Of a DNA stretch of 64,000 bases, positions 47,677 through 56,682 are shown piece after piece. Where the stretch lies: positions 248,001 through 312,000 of the forward strand of contig NZ_CP025407.1 in NCBI RefSeq assembly GCF_002847285.1, in the 5' to 3' direction. Position 1 is the stretch's first letter, and each line of letters opens with the position of its first letter. A model generated the notes under the pieces. It was not told the origin of the DNA. It did not search any database and saw only the letters and a program-made list of their open reading frames with translations. Position numbers and translations under genes: made by a program. This DNA comes from Streptomyces sp. CMB-StM0423. GTDB taxonomy: Bacteria > Actinomycetota > Actinomycetes > Streptomycetales > Streptomycetaceae.

Positions 47677-49421
47677 TGCCCCTTACCGCCTCACCCGCCA
47701 CCGTGCCCGCGACGGCCTCCCCCGCCGACCTGCCGACAGCCGACGAGGCCGTGGCGCACACCCTGCTCAACTGCCTGCTGCGGGAGGTCTGCGGACCCGA
47801 GCGGCAGGCCACCGTCGACGGCGGCCGGCTGCTGCTGCGGCTGTCCCGCCGGGGCGTGCTGCTGCGCGTGGCGGTGCGCCGCACCTCGCTGCTGGGCGCG
47901 CACCGCTTCCGCGGGCCGGTCGCCGAACGGCGGGACGGCGACTGGGCGGAGGCGGGCTGGCGGCGGCTGGCGGAGCTGGTGCAGGACGAGCTGTCGGCGC
48001 GTACGGGCGTGCGCAACGACGAGTTCCTGGAGCAGGTCGCGGCCAGCCACCGGGGTACGGCCGACGCGCTGGCGGCGGTACGCGAACGGCCCGCGGCCGC
48101 GGCAGGCGCCGGGCCGCTCGCCGTGTATCTGGACTCCGAGCAGTGTCTGCCGCTCGGCCACCGCTTCCACCCCACGCCCAAGGCCCGCGGCGGCGGCACG
48201 GCCGCCTGGTCCGCGTACGCCCCCGAGGCCGGTGCCGCCTTCCCGCTGCGCCACCTCGCGGTACGGGCCCGTCTGACCGCCGAGGAGACCGCTCGGCCCG
48301 GCGCCGCCGCCCCGCTCGACCGGCTCCGCCCGGTCCCGGACGGCTACCGGCTGCTGCCCGTCCACCCCTGGCAGCACGAACTCCTCGCCGGCCACCCGGC
48401 GCTGCGCGCCGCCCTGGACCGCGGCGACGTGCTCGACCTCGGCACCGGCGGCCCGCCGTGCACCCCGACCGCCTCCGTGCGCACGCTGCACACCGGCGAC
48501 GGCTTCCTGAAGTTCAGCCTCAACGTGCGCATCACCAACTGCGTGCGGAAGAACTCCCGTTACGAGCTGTCCGGCGCAGTCGCCCTGACCCGGCTGCTGC
48601 ACCCCGTGCTCGACGCCCTCGCCGCCCGCCACCCCGCCGCCGCCCTGCTCCGCGAACCGGCCTACCGCAGCCTGGCGCTGCCGGGGCCCGGCGGCGCGCC
48701 GGACCAGAAGCTGCTCGAAGGCTTCGGGGTGATCGTCCGCGACGGGCTGGCCGGCGTGCTGCGCCCCGGCGTCACCCCGCTGCTCGCCGCCGCCGTCGCC
48801 GACGAGTATCCGACCGGCCCCGCGCACCTCTCCCGGCTGCCGCCCGCCACCGCCGCGCAGACCGCCCTCGACTGGTGGTCCGCGTACCTGGAACTGCTCG
48901 TCCCGCCCGTCCTCGCCGCCTACTTCGACCACGGCGTGGTGCTGGAGCCGCACTTGCAGAACGTGCTGCTGTGCGTCGACGCCGAGGGGATGCCGGCGCA
49001 GGTGGTCTTCCGCGACCTGGAGGGCACCAAACTGCTGCCCGGCCGGCACGCCGGCGCCCTCGCCGGGCTGCCCGCGGAGGTGGCGGGGCCGATGACGTAC
49101 GACGAGAGCCGCGGCTGGCACCGGGTGGTGTACTGCCTGCTGGTCAACCACGTCGCGGACATGCTCGCCGCGCTCGCCGACCTGCACCCGCGGTACGAGG
49201 CCGCGCTGTGGGCGCGGGTCCGCGCCGTGCTGCTGGACTGCGCCCGCGACCTCGGCGACCCGCCGCGGCTGCGCGCCCTGATCGGCGGGGCGCCGCTGCC
49301 CGCCAAGGCCAACCTGCTGACCCGCTGGGGCCGCCGCGCGGACCGCGAGGCGGGCTACGTCGACCTGCCGAACCCGCTCGCCGCCCCTCCCCCCGACTCG
49401 CCCCGCCGGAGCCACCGTTGA
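47676..49421 (+). CDS. IucA/IucC family NIS siderophore synthetase 2
   Basis: 581 aa; ATG shares one base with the previous stop (TGATG). Marks include LGHRFHPTPKARGGGTAAW, SAYAPEAGAAFPLRHLAV, RLLPVHPWQHELLAGHPALR (canonical HPWQ), TPTASVRTLHTGDGFLKFSL, NVRITNCVRKNSRYELSGAV, FDHGVVLEPHLQNVLLCVDA, VVFRDLEGTKLLPGRHAG and LPAKANLLTRWGRRAD. It is the more canonical of the two synthetases. Presence of two different NIS synthetases means two separate acid activations are made, as in vibrioferrin, aerobactin or staphyloferrin B. Confidence 0.94.
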   Translation: MPLTASPATVPATASPADLPTADEAVAHTLLNCLLREVCGPERQATVDGGRLLLRLSRRGVLLRVAVRRTSLLGAHRFRGPVAERRDGDWAEAGWRRLAELVQDELSARTGVRNDEFLEQVAASHRGTADALAAVRERPAAAAGAGPLAVYLDSEQCLPLGHRFHPTPKARGGGTAAWSAYAPEAGAAFPLRHLAVRARLTAEETARPGAAAPLDRLRPVPDGYRLLPVHPWQHELLAGHPALRAALDRGDVLDLGTGGPPCTPTASVRTLHTGDGFLKFSLNVRITNCVRKNSRYELSGAVALTRLLHPVLDALAARHPAAALLREPAYRSLALPGPGGAPDQKLLEGFGVIVRDGLAGVLRPGVTPLLAAAVADEYPTGPAHLSRLPPATAAQTALDWWSAYLELLVPPVLAAYFDHGVVLEPHLQNVLLCVDAEGMPAQVVFRDLEGTKLLPGRHAGALAGLPAEVAGPMTYDESRGWHRVVYCLLVNHVADMLAALADLHPRYEAALWARVRAVLLDCARDLGDPPRLRALIGGAPLPAKANLLTRWGRRADREAGYVDLPNPLAAPPPDSPRRSHR

Positions 49422-50638
49422 CCGCCCCGACCCCCGGCGTGCTGGCCCGCCTCGGCACCCTCGCGCCCGACGAGCTGCCCGCGTACGTCTACGACCTGGC
49501 GGCGCTGCGCACCCACGCGGCCGCCGTACGCACCGCCCTCCCGGCGCCCGTCGAGCTGTACTACGCCGCCAAGGCCAACCCGGAACCCACGGTCCTGGCC
49601 GCCCTCGCGCCGTACGTCGACGGCTACGAGGTCTCCTCCGGCGGCGAACTCGCCCACGTCGCCGCCGCCGTGCCCGGCCGCCGCCTCGCCTTCGGCGCGC
49701 CCGGCAAGACGCCGGAAGAGCTGGCCGCCGCCCGCGCGGCGGGAGTGCACCGCGTGCACGTCGAGAGCCTGCACGAGCTGCGCGTGCTCGGCGCGCAGAC
49801 CGCGGACGCCCCGCCGGACGCGGGCGTGGACGTCCTGCTGCGCGTCAACCTGCCCGTCGCCGACGGCTCGCTGGCGGGCGGCGCGCTGGCCATGGGCGGC
49901 CGCCCCTCCCCCTTCGGCCTGGATCCCGCCGACGCCGACGAGGCCGCGCGGCTGCTCGCCGGGGGCGCGTACCCGCGGCTGCGGCTGCGCGGCGTGCACG
50001 CGCACCTGGCCAGCGGGCTGGACGCGCCGCGGCTGCTCGGCGTGGCGCGCTCGGTGGTGACCGGGGCGCTGCGGCTCGCCGGGCGGGCCGGGCTCGGCGC
50101 GCACGCCCTGGAGGTCGACGTCGGCGGCGGCATGGCCGTCGACTACGCAGAGCCCGAGGGGCGGTTCGACTGGCGGACGTACGGCGACGGCCTCGCGGAG
50201 CTGGCCGCGACGCACCCCGGGCTGACGCTGCGCGTCGAGCCGGGGCGGGCGCTGACCGCGTACTGCGGCTGGTACGCGACCGAGGTGCTGGACGTCAAGC
50301 GCAGCCACGGCGAGGAGTTCGCCGTGGTCCGCGGCGGCACCCACCATCTGCGCACCCCGGCGACGAAGGGCCACGACCAGCCCTGCACCGTCCACCCCTC
50401 GCCCCGCCCGTGGCCGCACCCCTGGCCGCGGCCGGCGGCGCACGGGGCGGAGGTCACGGTCGCCGGCCAGTTGTGCACGCCGAAGGACGTGCTGGCGCGG
50501 GGCGTTCCGGCAGCGGGGCTGCGTGCCGGGGACCTGGTGGTGTTCTCGCTGGCGGGCGCGTACGCCTGGAACATCTCGCACCACGGCTTCCTCATGCACC
50601 CGCACCCCGGCTTCCACTTCCTCGACGGACCGGGGTGA
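49418..50638 (+). CDS. PLP-dependent decarboxylase of siderophore pathway (PvsE/SbnH-like)
   Basis: 406 aa from TTG 49418, which overlaps the previous stop as TTGA and has GGAG 6 nt before it. Alanine-racemase-fold DAP/ornithine decarboxylase: Lys52 in LYYAAKANPEPTVLAALAPY binds PLP, then YVDGYEVSSGGELAHVAAAV, RRLAFGAPGKTPEELAAARA, LRGVHAHLASGLDAP, LEVDVGGGMAVDYAEPEGRF, LRVEPGRALTAYCGWYATEV, GQLCTPKDVLARGVPA and GAYAWNISHHGFLMHPHPGF. PvsE decarboxylates a seryl or serine-derived unit to give ethanolamine for vibrioferrin; SbnH decarboxylates a citryl-diaminopropionate. It closes the operon and is convergent, 4 bp away, with the ArsR-like gene. Confidence 0.9.
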   Translation: MTAPTPGVLARLGTLAPDELPAYVYDLAALRTHAAAVRTALPAPVELYYAAKANPEPTVLAALAPYVDGYEVSSGGELAHVAAAVPGRRLAFGAPGKTPEELAAARAAGVHRVHVESLHELRVLGAQTADAPPDAGVDVLLRVNLPVADGSLAGGALAMGGRPSPFGLDPADADEAARLLAGGAYPRLRLRGVHAHLASGLDAPRLLGVARSVVTGALRLAGRAGLGAHALEVDVGGGMAVDYAEPEGRFDWRTYGDGLAELAATHPGLTLRVEPGRALTAYCGWYATEVLDVKRSHGEEFAVVRGGTHHLRTPATKGHDQPCTVHPSPRPWPHPWPRPAAHGAEVTVAGQLCTPKDVLARGVPAAGLRAGDLVVFSLAGAYAWNISHHGFLMHPHPGFHFLDGPG

Positions 50639-50642
50639 GGGG

Positions 50643-51626
50643 TCAGCGGCCGAGGAGGTGCCGGCCGCGGCCGGTCAGCCGGTGCACCACGTGCGCGCCC
50701 GCGCGCTCGCTGCGCACCAGCCCGGCGCCGCGCAGCACCGTCAGATGGCCGCTGACGGTCGACGCCGGCATGCCGAGGCGGGCAGCGACCGACCCGGTGG
50801 TGGCGGTGGCGGCCAGCGCGTCGAGCACCCGGGCGCGGGCGGTGCCGAGCAGCGCGGCGAGCGCGGGCGGCGGCCGTCCCGGGCCAGGGCCCGCCGGGTG
50901 GCGGCGTACCGGATAGACCACGACCGGCGGCAGGCTGGGGTCGGCGATCGCGATCGGCGCGGTGTGGCAGAAGAAGGACGGGATGAGCCGGACGCCCCGG
51001 CCGCGCAGCCGCAGGTCGTAGTCGACCGGGTACGGCGCGGTCAGCACCCCGCCGCGCCACCGGAACGGCCGCAGCGTGCCCAGCACCGCGGGCATCCCGC
51101 CGTCCAGTGCGGCCATCCGCCACTCGCGGTCGGCGGCGATGGTGGCCTCCACCTCGCTCCACTCCGGCACGATGAGCCGCGCGTGGAACTGCCGTACGGC
51201 GTCCGCGACCCGGCCGAGCTGCGCCCGGTCCCCCGCCGCGAGCCGCCGGGTCCACGCGGGCAGCGGCCGGTGCCGGGCGGCCTCGCGCAGCTCGCGCGCC
51301 AGCCGCCGGCCGGGCGTGGCGAGCAGCGTCTCCAGCGCCGCGGACAGGCCCTCCTCGGACTCGACCGGGGTGAGGAAGTCGGGGAAGTACGCGGCGTCGG
51401 CGGGCGCCAGGTCGCGCAGCAGCCGGCAGGCGGCGCGCAGTTCGCCGCCGTGCAGCCGCGCGGCCGCGCGCCGCCGCCACGGGCGCAGCCGGGCGGGCAG
51501 CCGGGCCGGGGGCGTGCTGAGCACGTGCAGCCCCAGGATCGCCTCCCACATGGGATCGGCGGTCCCGGTCAACTGCACGTGCCGGAAGTCCCGGTCGCCG
51601 AAGTGGATGCGGAGCGTGCCGGCCAT
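50643..51626 (-). CDS. ArsR/winged-helix transcriptional regulator (DUF5937 type)
   Basis: 327 aa. The N-terminal 230 residues (RIHFGDRDFRHVQLTGTADP, MWEAILGLHVLSTPPARLPA, PDFLTPVESEEGLSAALETL) form the domain usually called DUF5937. The C-terminal winged helix is LAALLGTARARVLDALAATA, TTGSVAARLGMPASTVSGHL, TVLRGAGLVRSERAGAHVVH, an ArsR-like DNA-binding fold. Relatives are common in Streptomyces and poorly studied. It ends back-to-back with the siderophore operon; regulation of that operon is not implied. Confidence 0.85.
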   Translation of the reverse strand: MAGTLRIHFGDRDFRHVQLTGTADPMWEAILGLHVLSTPPARLPARLRPWRRRAAARLHGGELRAACRLLRDLAPADAAYFPDFLTPVESEEGLSAALETLLATPGRRLARELREAARHRPLPAWTRRLAAGDRAQLGRVADAVRQFHARLIVPEWSEVEATIAADREWRMAALDGGMPAVLGTLRPFRWRGGVLTAPYPVDYDLRLRGRGVRLIPSFFCHTAPIAIADPSLPPVVVYPVRRHPAGPGPGRPPPALAALLGTARARVLDALAATATTGSVAARLGMPASTVSGHLTVLRGAGLVRSERAGAHVVHRLTGRGRHLLGR

Positions 51627-51807
51627 CCCGGCACGCTAGGCCCCCGAACGCCGCGGCGGCCGTGGGCTTTTCGACCGAGCCGGAAAAGCCCCGCCCGCCG
51701 CGCCGCGGGCCGCCGCCTACGATCCGTGGCCTGACACGGGAGCGCACGAGACCGGGCCGGCGGACCCCGGCCCGGCGCCACGAATCGACACGGCCCAGGA
51801 GGTCATG

Positions 51808-52797
51808 GTGAGCGAGACCCGTCCCACCCGCCGGCGCGTACTCAGGGCCGCGGGCGGCCTCACGGCGGCGGTGGCCGCCGGCGGCGCCGGCGTCCTCGCC
51901 GCGGCGGCACCCGCCGGCGCCGCGAACGACGGCTTCGGCCTGCGGATCACCGACCGCAACGAGTCCGACCCGCGCATGTGGTACTACCGCTTCGCGACCG
52001 ACGCGATCGGCTGGGACCCGGGCGTCAACGTCCTGCTCCCCGACGGCTACCACGGCAGCGGGCTCCGCTACCCGGTGCTCTACCTGCTGCACGGCGGCGG
52101 CACCGACGCGGACTTCATCCAGTTCGACCGGCTCGGCATCCGCGCCCTGACCGCCGGCAGGCGCGTCATCGTCGTGATGCCGGACGGCGGCCACGCCGGC
52201 TGGTACTCCAACCCCGTCTCGTCCAACGCCGGGCCGCGCAACTGGGAGACGTTCCACATCGCCCAGTTGCTGCCCTGGATCGACGCCAACTTCCGTACGT
52301 ACGCGGAGTACGACGGGCGCGCGGTCGGCGGGTTCTCGATGGGCGGCTTCGGCGCGCTGAAGTACGCGGCCAAGTACTACGGGCACTTCGCCTCGGTCAG
52401 CTCCCACTCGGGCCCGGCGAGCCTGCGCCGGGACGCCGGGCTCGTGGTGCACTGGGCGAACGTGTCGTCGGCCGCCGTGGAGCTGGCGGGCGGCACGGTC
52501 TACGGCGCGCCGCTGTGGAACGAGGCGCGGGTCAGCGCCGACAACCCGATGGAGCGCCTCGGCAGTTACCGCAACAAGCGGGTGTTCCTGGTCGCCGGCA
52601 CCAGCCCCGACCCGGTGAACTGGTTCGACACCGCCAACGAGACCCAGGTCCTGGCCGGCCAGCGGGAGTTCCGCGGCGCCCTCGCCGGCGCCGGCATCCC
52701 GCACGAGTGGCGCGAGGAGCCCGGCGGGCACGTGTTCCGCCCGGAGATGTTCCGCCAGGACCTCGACGGCATCCTCGCCCGGCTGCGCAAGGCGTAG
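51808..52797 (+). CDS. Tat-exported alpha/beta-hydrolase esterase (esterase D/Ag85-like)
   Basis: 329 aa from GTG 51808: GGAGG lies 5 nt before it and only 2 nt before the ATG at 51805. The Tat leader is TRRRVLRAAGGLTAAVAAGG. Serine-hydrolase marks: YPVLYLLHGGGTDADFIQF (oxyanion loop), RVIVVMPDGGHAGWYSNPVS, and the nucleophile elbow GFSMGGFGALKYAAKYYGHF. Asp/His come from SPDPVNWFDTAN and EEPGGHVFRPEMFRQDL. The family acts on carbohydrate acetyl/feruloyl esters or short acyl esters. Such an exported esterase fits the biomass-degrading context. Confidence 0.88.
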   Translation: MSETRPTRRRVLRAAGGLTAAVAAGGAGVLAAAAPAGAANDGFGLRITDRNESDPRMWYYRFATDAIGWDPGVNVLLPDGYHGSGLRYPVLYLLHGGGTDADFIQFDRLGIRALTAGRRVIVVMPDGGHAGWYSNPVSSNAGPRNWETFHIAQLLPWIDANFRTYAEYDGRAVGGFSMGGFGALKYAAKYYGHFASVSSHSGPASLRRDAGLVVHWANVSSAAVELAGGTVYGAPLWNEARVSADNPMERLGSYRNKRVFLVAGTSPDPVNWFDTANETQVLAGQREFRGALAGAGIPHEWREEPGGHVFRPEMFRQDLDGILARLRKA

Positions 52798-52866
52798 CAG
52801 CCGGATCCGGTACGTACACCCCCACGTCCCCCACCACCCCCACGACCCCCCACTCCAGGAGACCCG

Positions 52867-53622
52867 ATGCGTCAGCACCGCACTCCACGCGCTCCCCGCT
52901 CCCGCCTCGTCCCGACCGCCATCGCCACCGCGCTCGCGGCCACCGCCGCCTGCGCCGTGCTCGCCGCCCCGGCGACCGCCGCACCTGTCGAGGGCCCCGG
53001 CCCCACCGTGGCCTCCGTGCTGGAGCGCGGCACCGCCTCCGGCACCGCCGTCGTCAGCGGCCAGAACCGCCCCGGCACCCGGCTGCACGTCGACGGCGAA
53101 CGGACCGCGGCCGCCCGTACCCTGGACGTCGACTACCAGGTCCAGGAGACCGGTTACTGGTGCGGCCCGGCCGCCACCCGCATCGCGCTGTCCGCGCGCA
53201 TCGCCCCGCCCAGCCAGGGCGCACTGGCGGCCCAGCTCGGCACCACCGAGGCCGGCACCGACCACATCGGCCAGGTCACCGGCGTGCTCAACGCCAACCT
53301 CGGCACCGGCTGGTACGAGACCAAGGAGATGCCGAACGACCCGCCCACGCAGGCGCAGCGCGACCTGCTGTGGCGGGACATCGTGCTCGACGTCGACAAC
53401 GGCTACCCCGTCGTCGCGAACATCGTCGCCCCGCCCGGCAACCAGCCGCCCGGCTACCCGCCGGACCAGACGATCTACCACTACTTCACGGTGATCGGCT
53501 ACGACGACGCCCAGCGCACCGTCCTCATCGCCGACCCGGCGTCCTTCGGCGGCAACCAGATCTACTGGCTCTCCTTCGACCAGCTCGCCACGCTCATCCC
53601 GCCGAAGGGCTACGCCGCCTGA
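52867..53622 (+). CDS. Secreted C39-like papain-fold cysteine peptidase
   Basis: 251 aa. Signal peptide RLVPTAIATALAATAACAVL plus AAPATAA cleavage region. The catalytic core of peptidase C39-like proteins is visible: VDYQVQETGYWCGPAATRIA with the nucleophile Cys in WCGPA, QTIYHYFTVIGYDDAQRTVL with the His in YHYFTV, and LIADPASFGGNQIYWLS with the Asp. It is extracellular. C39 peptidases classically cut double-glycine leaders, but stand-alone exported Streptomyces versions are of unknown substrate. The start follows GGAGACCCG. Confidence 0.85.
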   Translation: MRQHRTPRAPRSRLVPTAIATALAATAACAVLAAPATAAPVEGPGPTVASVLERGTASGTAVVSGQNRPGTRLHVDGERTAAARTLDVDYQVQETGYWCGPAATRIALSARIAPPSQGALAAQLGTTEAGTDHIGQVTGVLNANLGTGWYETKEMPNDPPTQAQRDLLWRDIVLDVDNGYPVVANIVAPPGNQPPGYPPDQTIYHYFTVIGYDDAQRTVLIADPASFGGNQIYWLSFDQLATLIPPKGYAA

Positions 53623-53638
53623 CGCCCCCGCCGGGTGC

Positions 53639-53672
53639 GCCGGGGCCCGTCCGCGGGAGGGCGGGCCCCGGC
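53639..53672. terminator. Bidirectional hairpin between C39-like and GH47 genes
   Basis: GCCGGGGCCCG (53639-53649) and CGGGCCCCGGC (53662-53672) form an 11-bp perfect stem with a 12-nt loop, filling the 55-bp spacer between two convergent genes. Confidence 0.65.
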
Positions 53673-53677
53673 GGCTC

Positions 53678-55141
53678 TCACAGGCGGCGGGGCAGGCCGC
53701 GCAGGATCTTGCCCTCGGTCGACAGCACGTAGTCGCCGCCGTCGAAGCGGCGGGTGCGCGCGAACATCAGGTACAGGTACTTGAAGTTCTCCGCGAAGGC
53801 GTACGCGGGGAACAGGTCGCCCTGGCGCATCGGGGAGGTCGTCACGTCCTCCAGGATCGTGTAGCCGCCGGGGACCCGGGCGTGGGCCTTCATGCCCTCG
53901 AAGTACTGCCACGCCGTGCGGCGGTAGAAGTCGTCCTTCGTCAGCCAGTACAGGTCGAAGGCGCCGTTGACGTACTCGGGCCGGAACTGGTTGCCCCGCG
54001 AGGTCGGGGTCATGGTGCCGTAGTCGATCTCCTCGGGCAGCACGGGCCAGCGCTGCAGGACAGACTCCCACGAGCGGTGGTAGCGCTCGCCCAGGCGCCG
54101 GTCGCCGCCCTTGGCGACCAGGCCGCCCCAGAACGACGCCAGCTCGGACTGGCGGCGCCCGGTGGTCTCGCCGGTGGCGAAGTCGACCTGGCGGTACCAG
54201 ACATGGCCGTCCCACTCCTCCACCAGGTGCTCGGTCATGGCGCCGTTGAGCAGCCGCCACCAGCGCAGGCAGTCGCGGTCGCCGAACAGCTCCCAGGCGC
54301 CCCACAGATACTCGTAGAAGGAGTCGACGGGCGGGTTGGGGCCCTGGTCGGTCGGGTCGGTCCAGCGGCCGGTCTCGACGTCGAGCCGGGTGCCGAGGAG
54401 GTCGAGCGAGGAGCGCCGGTCGAGCACGGCGCGGTAGGCGCGCTTGGCCGCCTCGTAGTACTTGCCGTCGCCGGTGAGCTTCGAGAGCATCCCGAACTCC
54501 AGGATGTTCGTGCCGATCTCGGCGAGCGGCGGGGTGGTGCCGTGCACCTCGCCGGTGCGCAGGTTGGCGCGGGTGTACGGCATGCCGGTGGGCGACTTGG
54601 TGAACGCCGGCAGCAGCCGGTCGGTGAAGTCGACGCACAGGTCGAGCAGCGACTGCCGGCCGGTGACGAGATGGCCGGCGAGCAGCCCGCCGACGACACG
54701 GATGATGGCCTCGAAGACGTGGAAGTCGGCGTCGATGTCGAAGTCGAGGTTCTGCTCCAGCCAGTCGGCGGCCTCCGTCAGGTCGTCGTCCAGCTCCATC
54801 ACGTACAGCGTGTCCAGCGCCTCGATCACGGACAGGCCCACGGGGTGGCCCGCGGCGAAGAACTCGTTCGAGGTGCCGGAGACGGGCCGTACCTCGTCGT
54901 GGCCCCAGGCGGCCGCGCGGTAGCCGTTCCAGGCGTGCAGGAACTCGGCGCGGATCTCGCGCGCGGCGTACGGCCCCGCGGGTACGCGTACGGCGGCCGC
55001 CGGGTGCACGGCGGGTCCCGGCACGGCCCGCGCGGGCGCGGCGTGCGCCAGCGCGCCGGTGCCCGCGGCGGACGTCGCGGCGGCGGCTGCCAGCAGCCGG
55101 CGGCGGGAGAGAGGGGTGCGGTGGTGTGCGGCGGTGCCCAT
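53678..55141 (-). CDS. Tat-exported glycoside hydrolase family 47 (alpha-1,2-mannosidase)
   Basis: 487 aa, signal SRRRLLAAAAATSAAGTGAL of Tat type. The remainder matches GH47 along the whole (alpha/alpha)7 barrel: AREIRAEFLHAWNGYRAAAW, GLSVIEALDTLYVMELDDDL, FHVFEAIIRVVGGLLAGHLV, LAEIGTNILEFGMLSKLTGD, VDSFYEYLWGAWELFGD, FRPEYVNGAFDLYWLTKDDF and AFAENFKYLYLMFARTRRFD, ending with LSTEG, whose Thr holds the catalytic Ca2+. The acidic catalytic residues (Glu of HVFEAII, SFYEYL and RPEYVNG) are all present. GH47 is the eukaryotic ER/Golgi mannosidase family and rare in bacteria. It would trim mannose from fungal, plant or insect high-mannose N-glycans. Confidence 0.92.
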   Translation of the reverse strand: MGTAAHHRTPLSRRRLLAAAAATSAAGTGALAHAAPARAVPGPAVHPAAAVRVPAGPYAAREIRAEFLHAWNGYRAAAWGHDEVRPVSGTSNEFFAAGHPVGLSVIEALDTLYVMELDDDLTEAADWLEQNLDFDIDADFHVFEAIIRVVGGLLAGHLVTGRQSLLDLCVDFTDRLLPAFTKSPTGMPYTRANLRTGEVHGTTPPLAEIGTNILEFGMLSKLTGDGKYYEAAKRAYRAVLDRRSSLDLLGTRLDVETGRWTDPTDQGPNPPVDSFYEYLWGAWELFGDRDCLRWWRLLNGAMTEHLVEEWDGHVWYRQVDFATGETTGRRQSELASFWGGLVAKGGDRRLGERYHRSWESVLQRWPVLPEEIDYGTMTPTSRGNQFRPEYVNGAFDLYWLTKDDFYRRTAWQYFEGMKAHARVPGGYTILEDVTTSPMRQGDLFPAYAFAENFKYLYLMFARTRRFDGGDYVLSTEGKILRGLPRRL

Positions 55142-55395
55142 CGATGCTGCCCCTTCGCGGTGTGGACGCGCCCCCCGACGCGTCTGACATCGTTGTCACG
55201 TGCGGTCGTGAATCGAGGCTAGCGGGGCTGGGGGCGGTGTCAATGGTGCCCGCGGAGTGTCGCGTTGCGCGCGGGACGGGTTCCGCCGCGCGCGGCCGGT
55301 GCGCCGCGCGGTCCGCAGGGCAGTGGGCGTACGCGCCCACGGCACCCCGCGCGAGCCCCCGCGGCGAGCGCCGTCCGATGGGGCATCATCGCGCC

Positions 55396-56682
55396 ATGAC
55401 CGACTCCGCAGCCGCCGCGGGCGGCGGGCGGGTGGCGCACGGCCGGGTGCCGATGACGGGCCGCGACCCCGGGGAGCGCGGCCGGGGCGTCACCCCGCTG
55501 GAGCTGCTGTTCGACCTGACGTTCGTGGTCGCCGTCGGCACCGCCGCGTCGTTCCTCGCCGAGATGTCCGCCGGCGACCACGCCTGGCGGGCGGTGGTGG
55601 CGTTCACGCTGGCGATGTTCGCCATCAGCATCGCGTGGATCAGCTTCAGTTGGTTCGCGTCCGCGTTCGGCACCGACGACTGGCTGTTCCGGTCACTGAC
55701 GATGCTGCAGATGATCGGCGTCGTCATCTTCGCCCTCGGCCTGCCGGCGATGTTCCACTCCGTCGAGAAGGGCCACCACCTGGAGATCCGCGCGATGGTC
55801 ATCGGCTACGTCGTGATACGGATCGCGATGGTGGCGCAGTGGTGGCGGGCCGCCCGGGAGTCACCCGAGTACCGCGACGTGTGCATGGCCAACATCCGCT
55901 GGACCGTGATCGCCCAGGCCGGCTGGCTCGTGGTGGGGTTCACCAGGCTCTCGTTCGCGCTGGTGATCGTCGCCTACGTGGTGTTCACCGCGCTGGAGCT
56001 GCTGCTGCCGGTGTTCACCCAGGGCGGCGCGGGCGGGACGCCGTGGCACCCGCACCACGTCGCCGAGCGGTACAGCCTCTTCGCGATCATCACGCTCGGC
56101 GAGGGCGTCGTCGGCACCGTCGCCTCCTCCGGCGGCCTCCTCGGCGGCCCGGACGGCACCGAGTGGACGGCGAACGCCGTGGCCGTCGTCGTCGCCGGCG
56201 TCGGGCTGACCTTCGGCATGTGGTGGGTGTACTTCACCACGCCCTTCGGTGACATCCTGGTGCACCGGCGCGCCCGCGGGTACCTCTTCGGCTACGGGCA
56301 CATCCCCGTCTTCGCCGGCATCGCGGGCGCCGGCGCCGGGCTGCACGTGGCCGGGCTGTACCTGGAGCACCATGCCGTGATCGGCGAGACGGCCGTGGTG
56401 CTCTCCCTCGCGCTGCCCGTCGGCCTGTACCTGTTCGTCATCTACGCGCTGCACACCCTGCTGCTGTCCGCCAGGGACCGCTTCCACGTGCTGCTGATCT
56501 CGCTCACGCTCGCCGTGCTGGGCACGGCGGTGCTGCTCTCCGCCGCCGGGACGCCGGTCGCGGTGTGCCTGCTCGTCGTGATACTCGCCCCGTTCGTCAC
56601 CGTCGTCGGCTACGAGACGGTCGGCCACCGGCACCAGCAGCGGATGCTGGCGGCGCTCAGAGCCCGCCGTTCCCCGTCGTGA
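55396..56682 (+). CDS. ltrA: Low temperature requirement protein A (LtrA) family membrane protein
   Basis: 428 aa integral membrane protein with about 11-12 helices. LtrA marks: TPLELLFDLTFVVAVGTAAS (the invariant ELFFDL-type motif), SWFASAFGTDDWLFRSLTML, HHVAERYSLFAIITLGEGVV (ERFGLFTIIVLGE-type motif) and TFGMWWVYFTTPFGD. Role is unclear; in Listeria it was found in a screen for growth at low temperature. ATG 55396 is chosen since a longer frame upstream is low-complexity. Its 3' end overlaps the convergent small gene by 26 bp. Confidence 0.92.
   Translation: MTDSAAAAGGGRVAHGRVPMTGRDPGERGRGVTPLELLFDLTFVVAVGTAASFLAEMSAGDHAWRAVVAFTLAMFAISIAWISFSWFASAFGTDDWLFRSLTMLQMIGVVIFALGLPAMFHSVEKGHHLEIRAMVIGYVVIRIAMVAQWWRAARESPEYRDVCMANIRWTVIAQAGWLVVGFTRLSFALVIVAYVVFTALELLLPVFTQGGAGGTPWHPHHVAERYSLFAIITLGEGVVGTVASSGGLLGGPDGTEWTANAVAVVVAGVGLTFGMWWVYFTTPFGDILVHRRARGYLFGYGHIPVFAGIAGAGAGLHVAGLYLEHHAVIGETAVVLSLALPVGLYLFVIYALHTLLLSARDRFHVLLISLTLAVLGTAVLLSAAGTPVAVCLLVVILAPFVTVVGYETVGHRHQQRMLAALRARRSPS

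Noticed and set aside
50143..53481. 1112-codon minus-strand frame across the decarboxylase, ArsR-like and esterase genes
   Set aside because: It passes through genes on both strands and has no consistent domain; only the in-phase real genes are supported.
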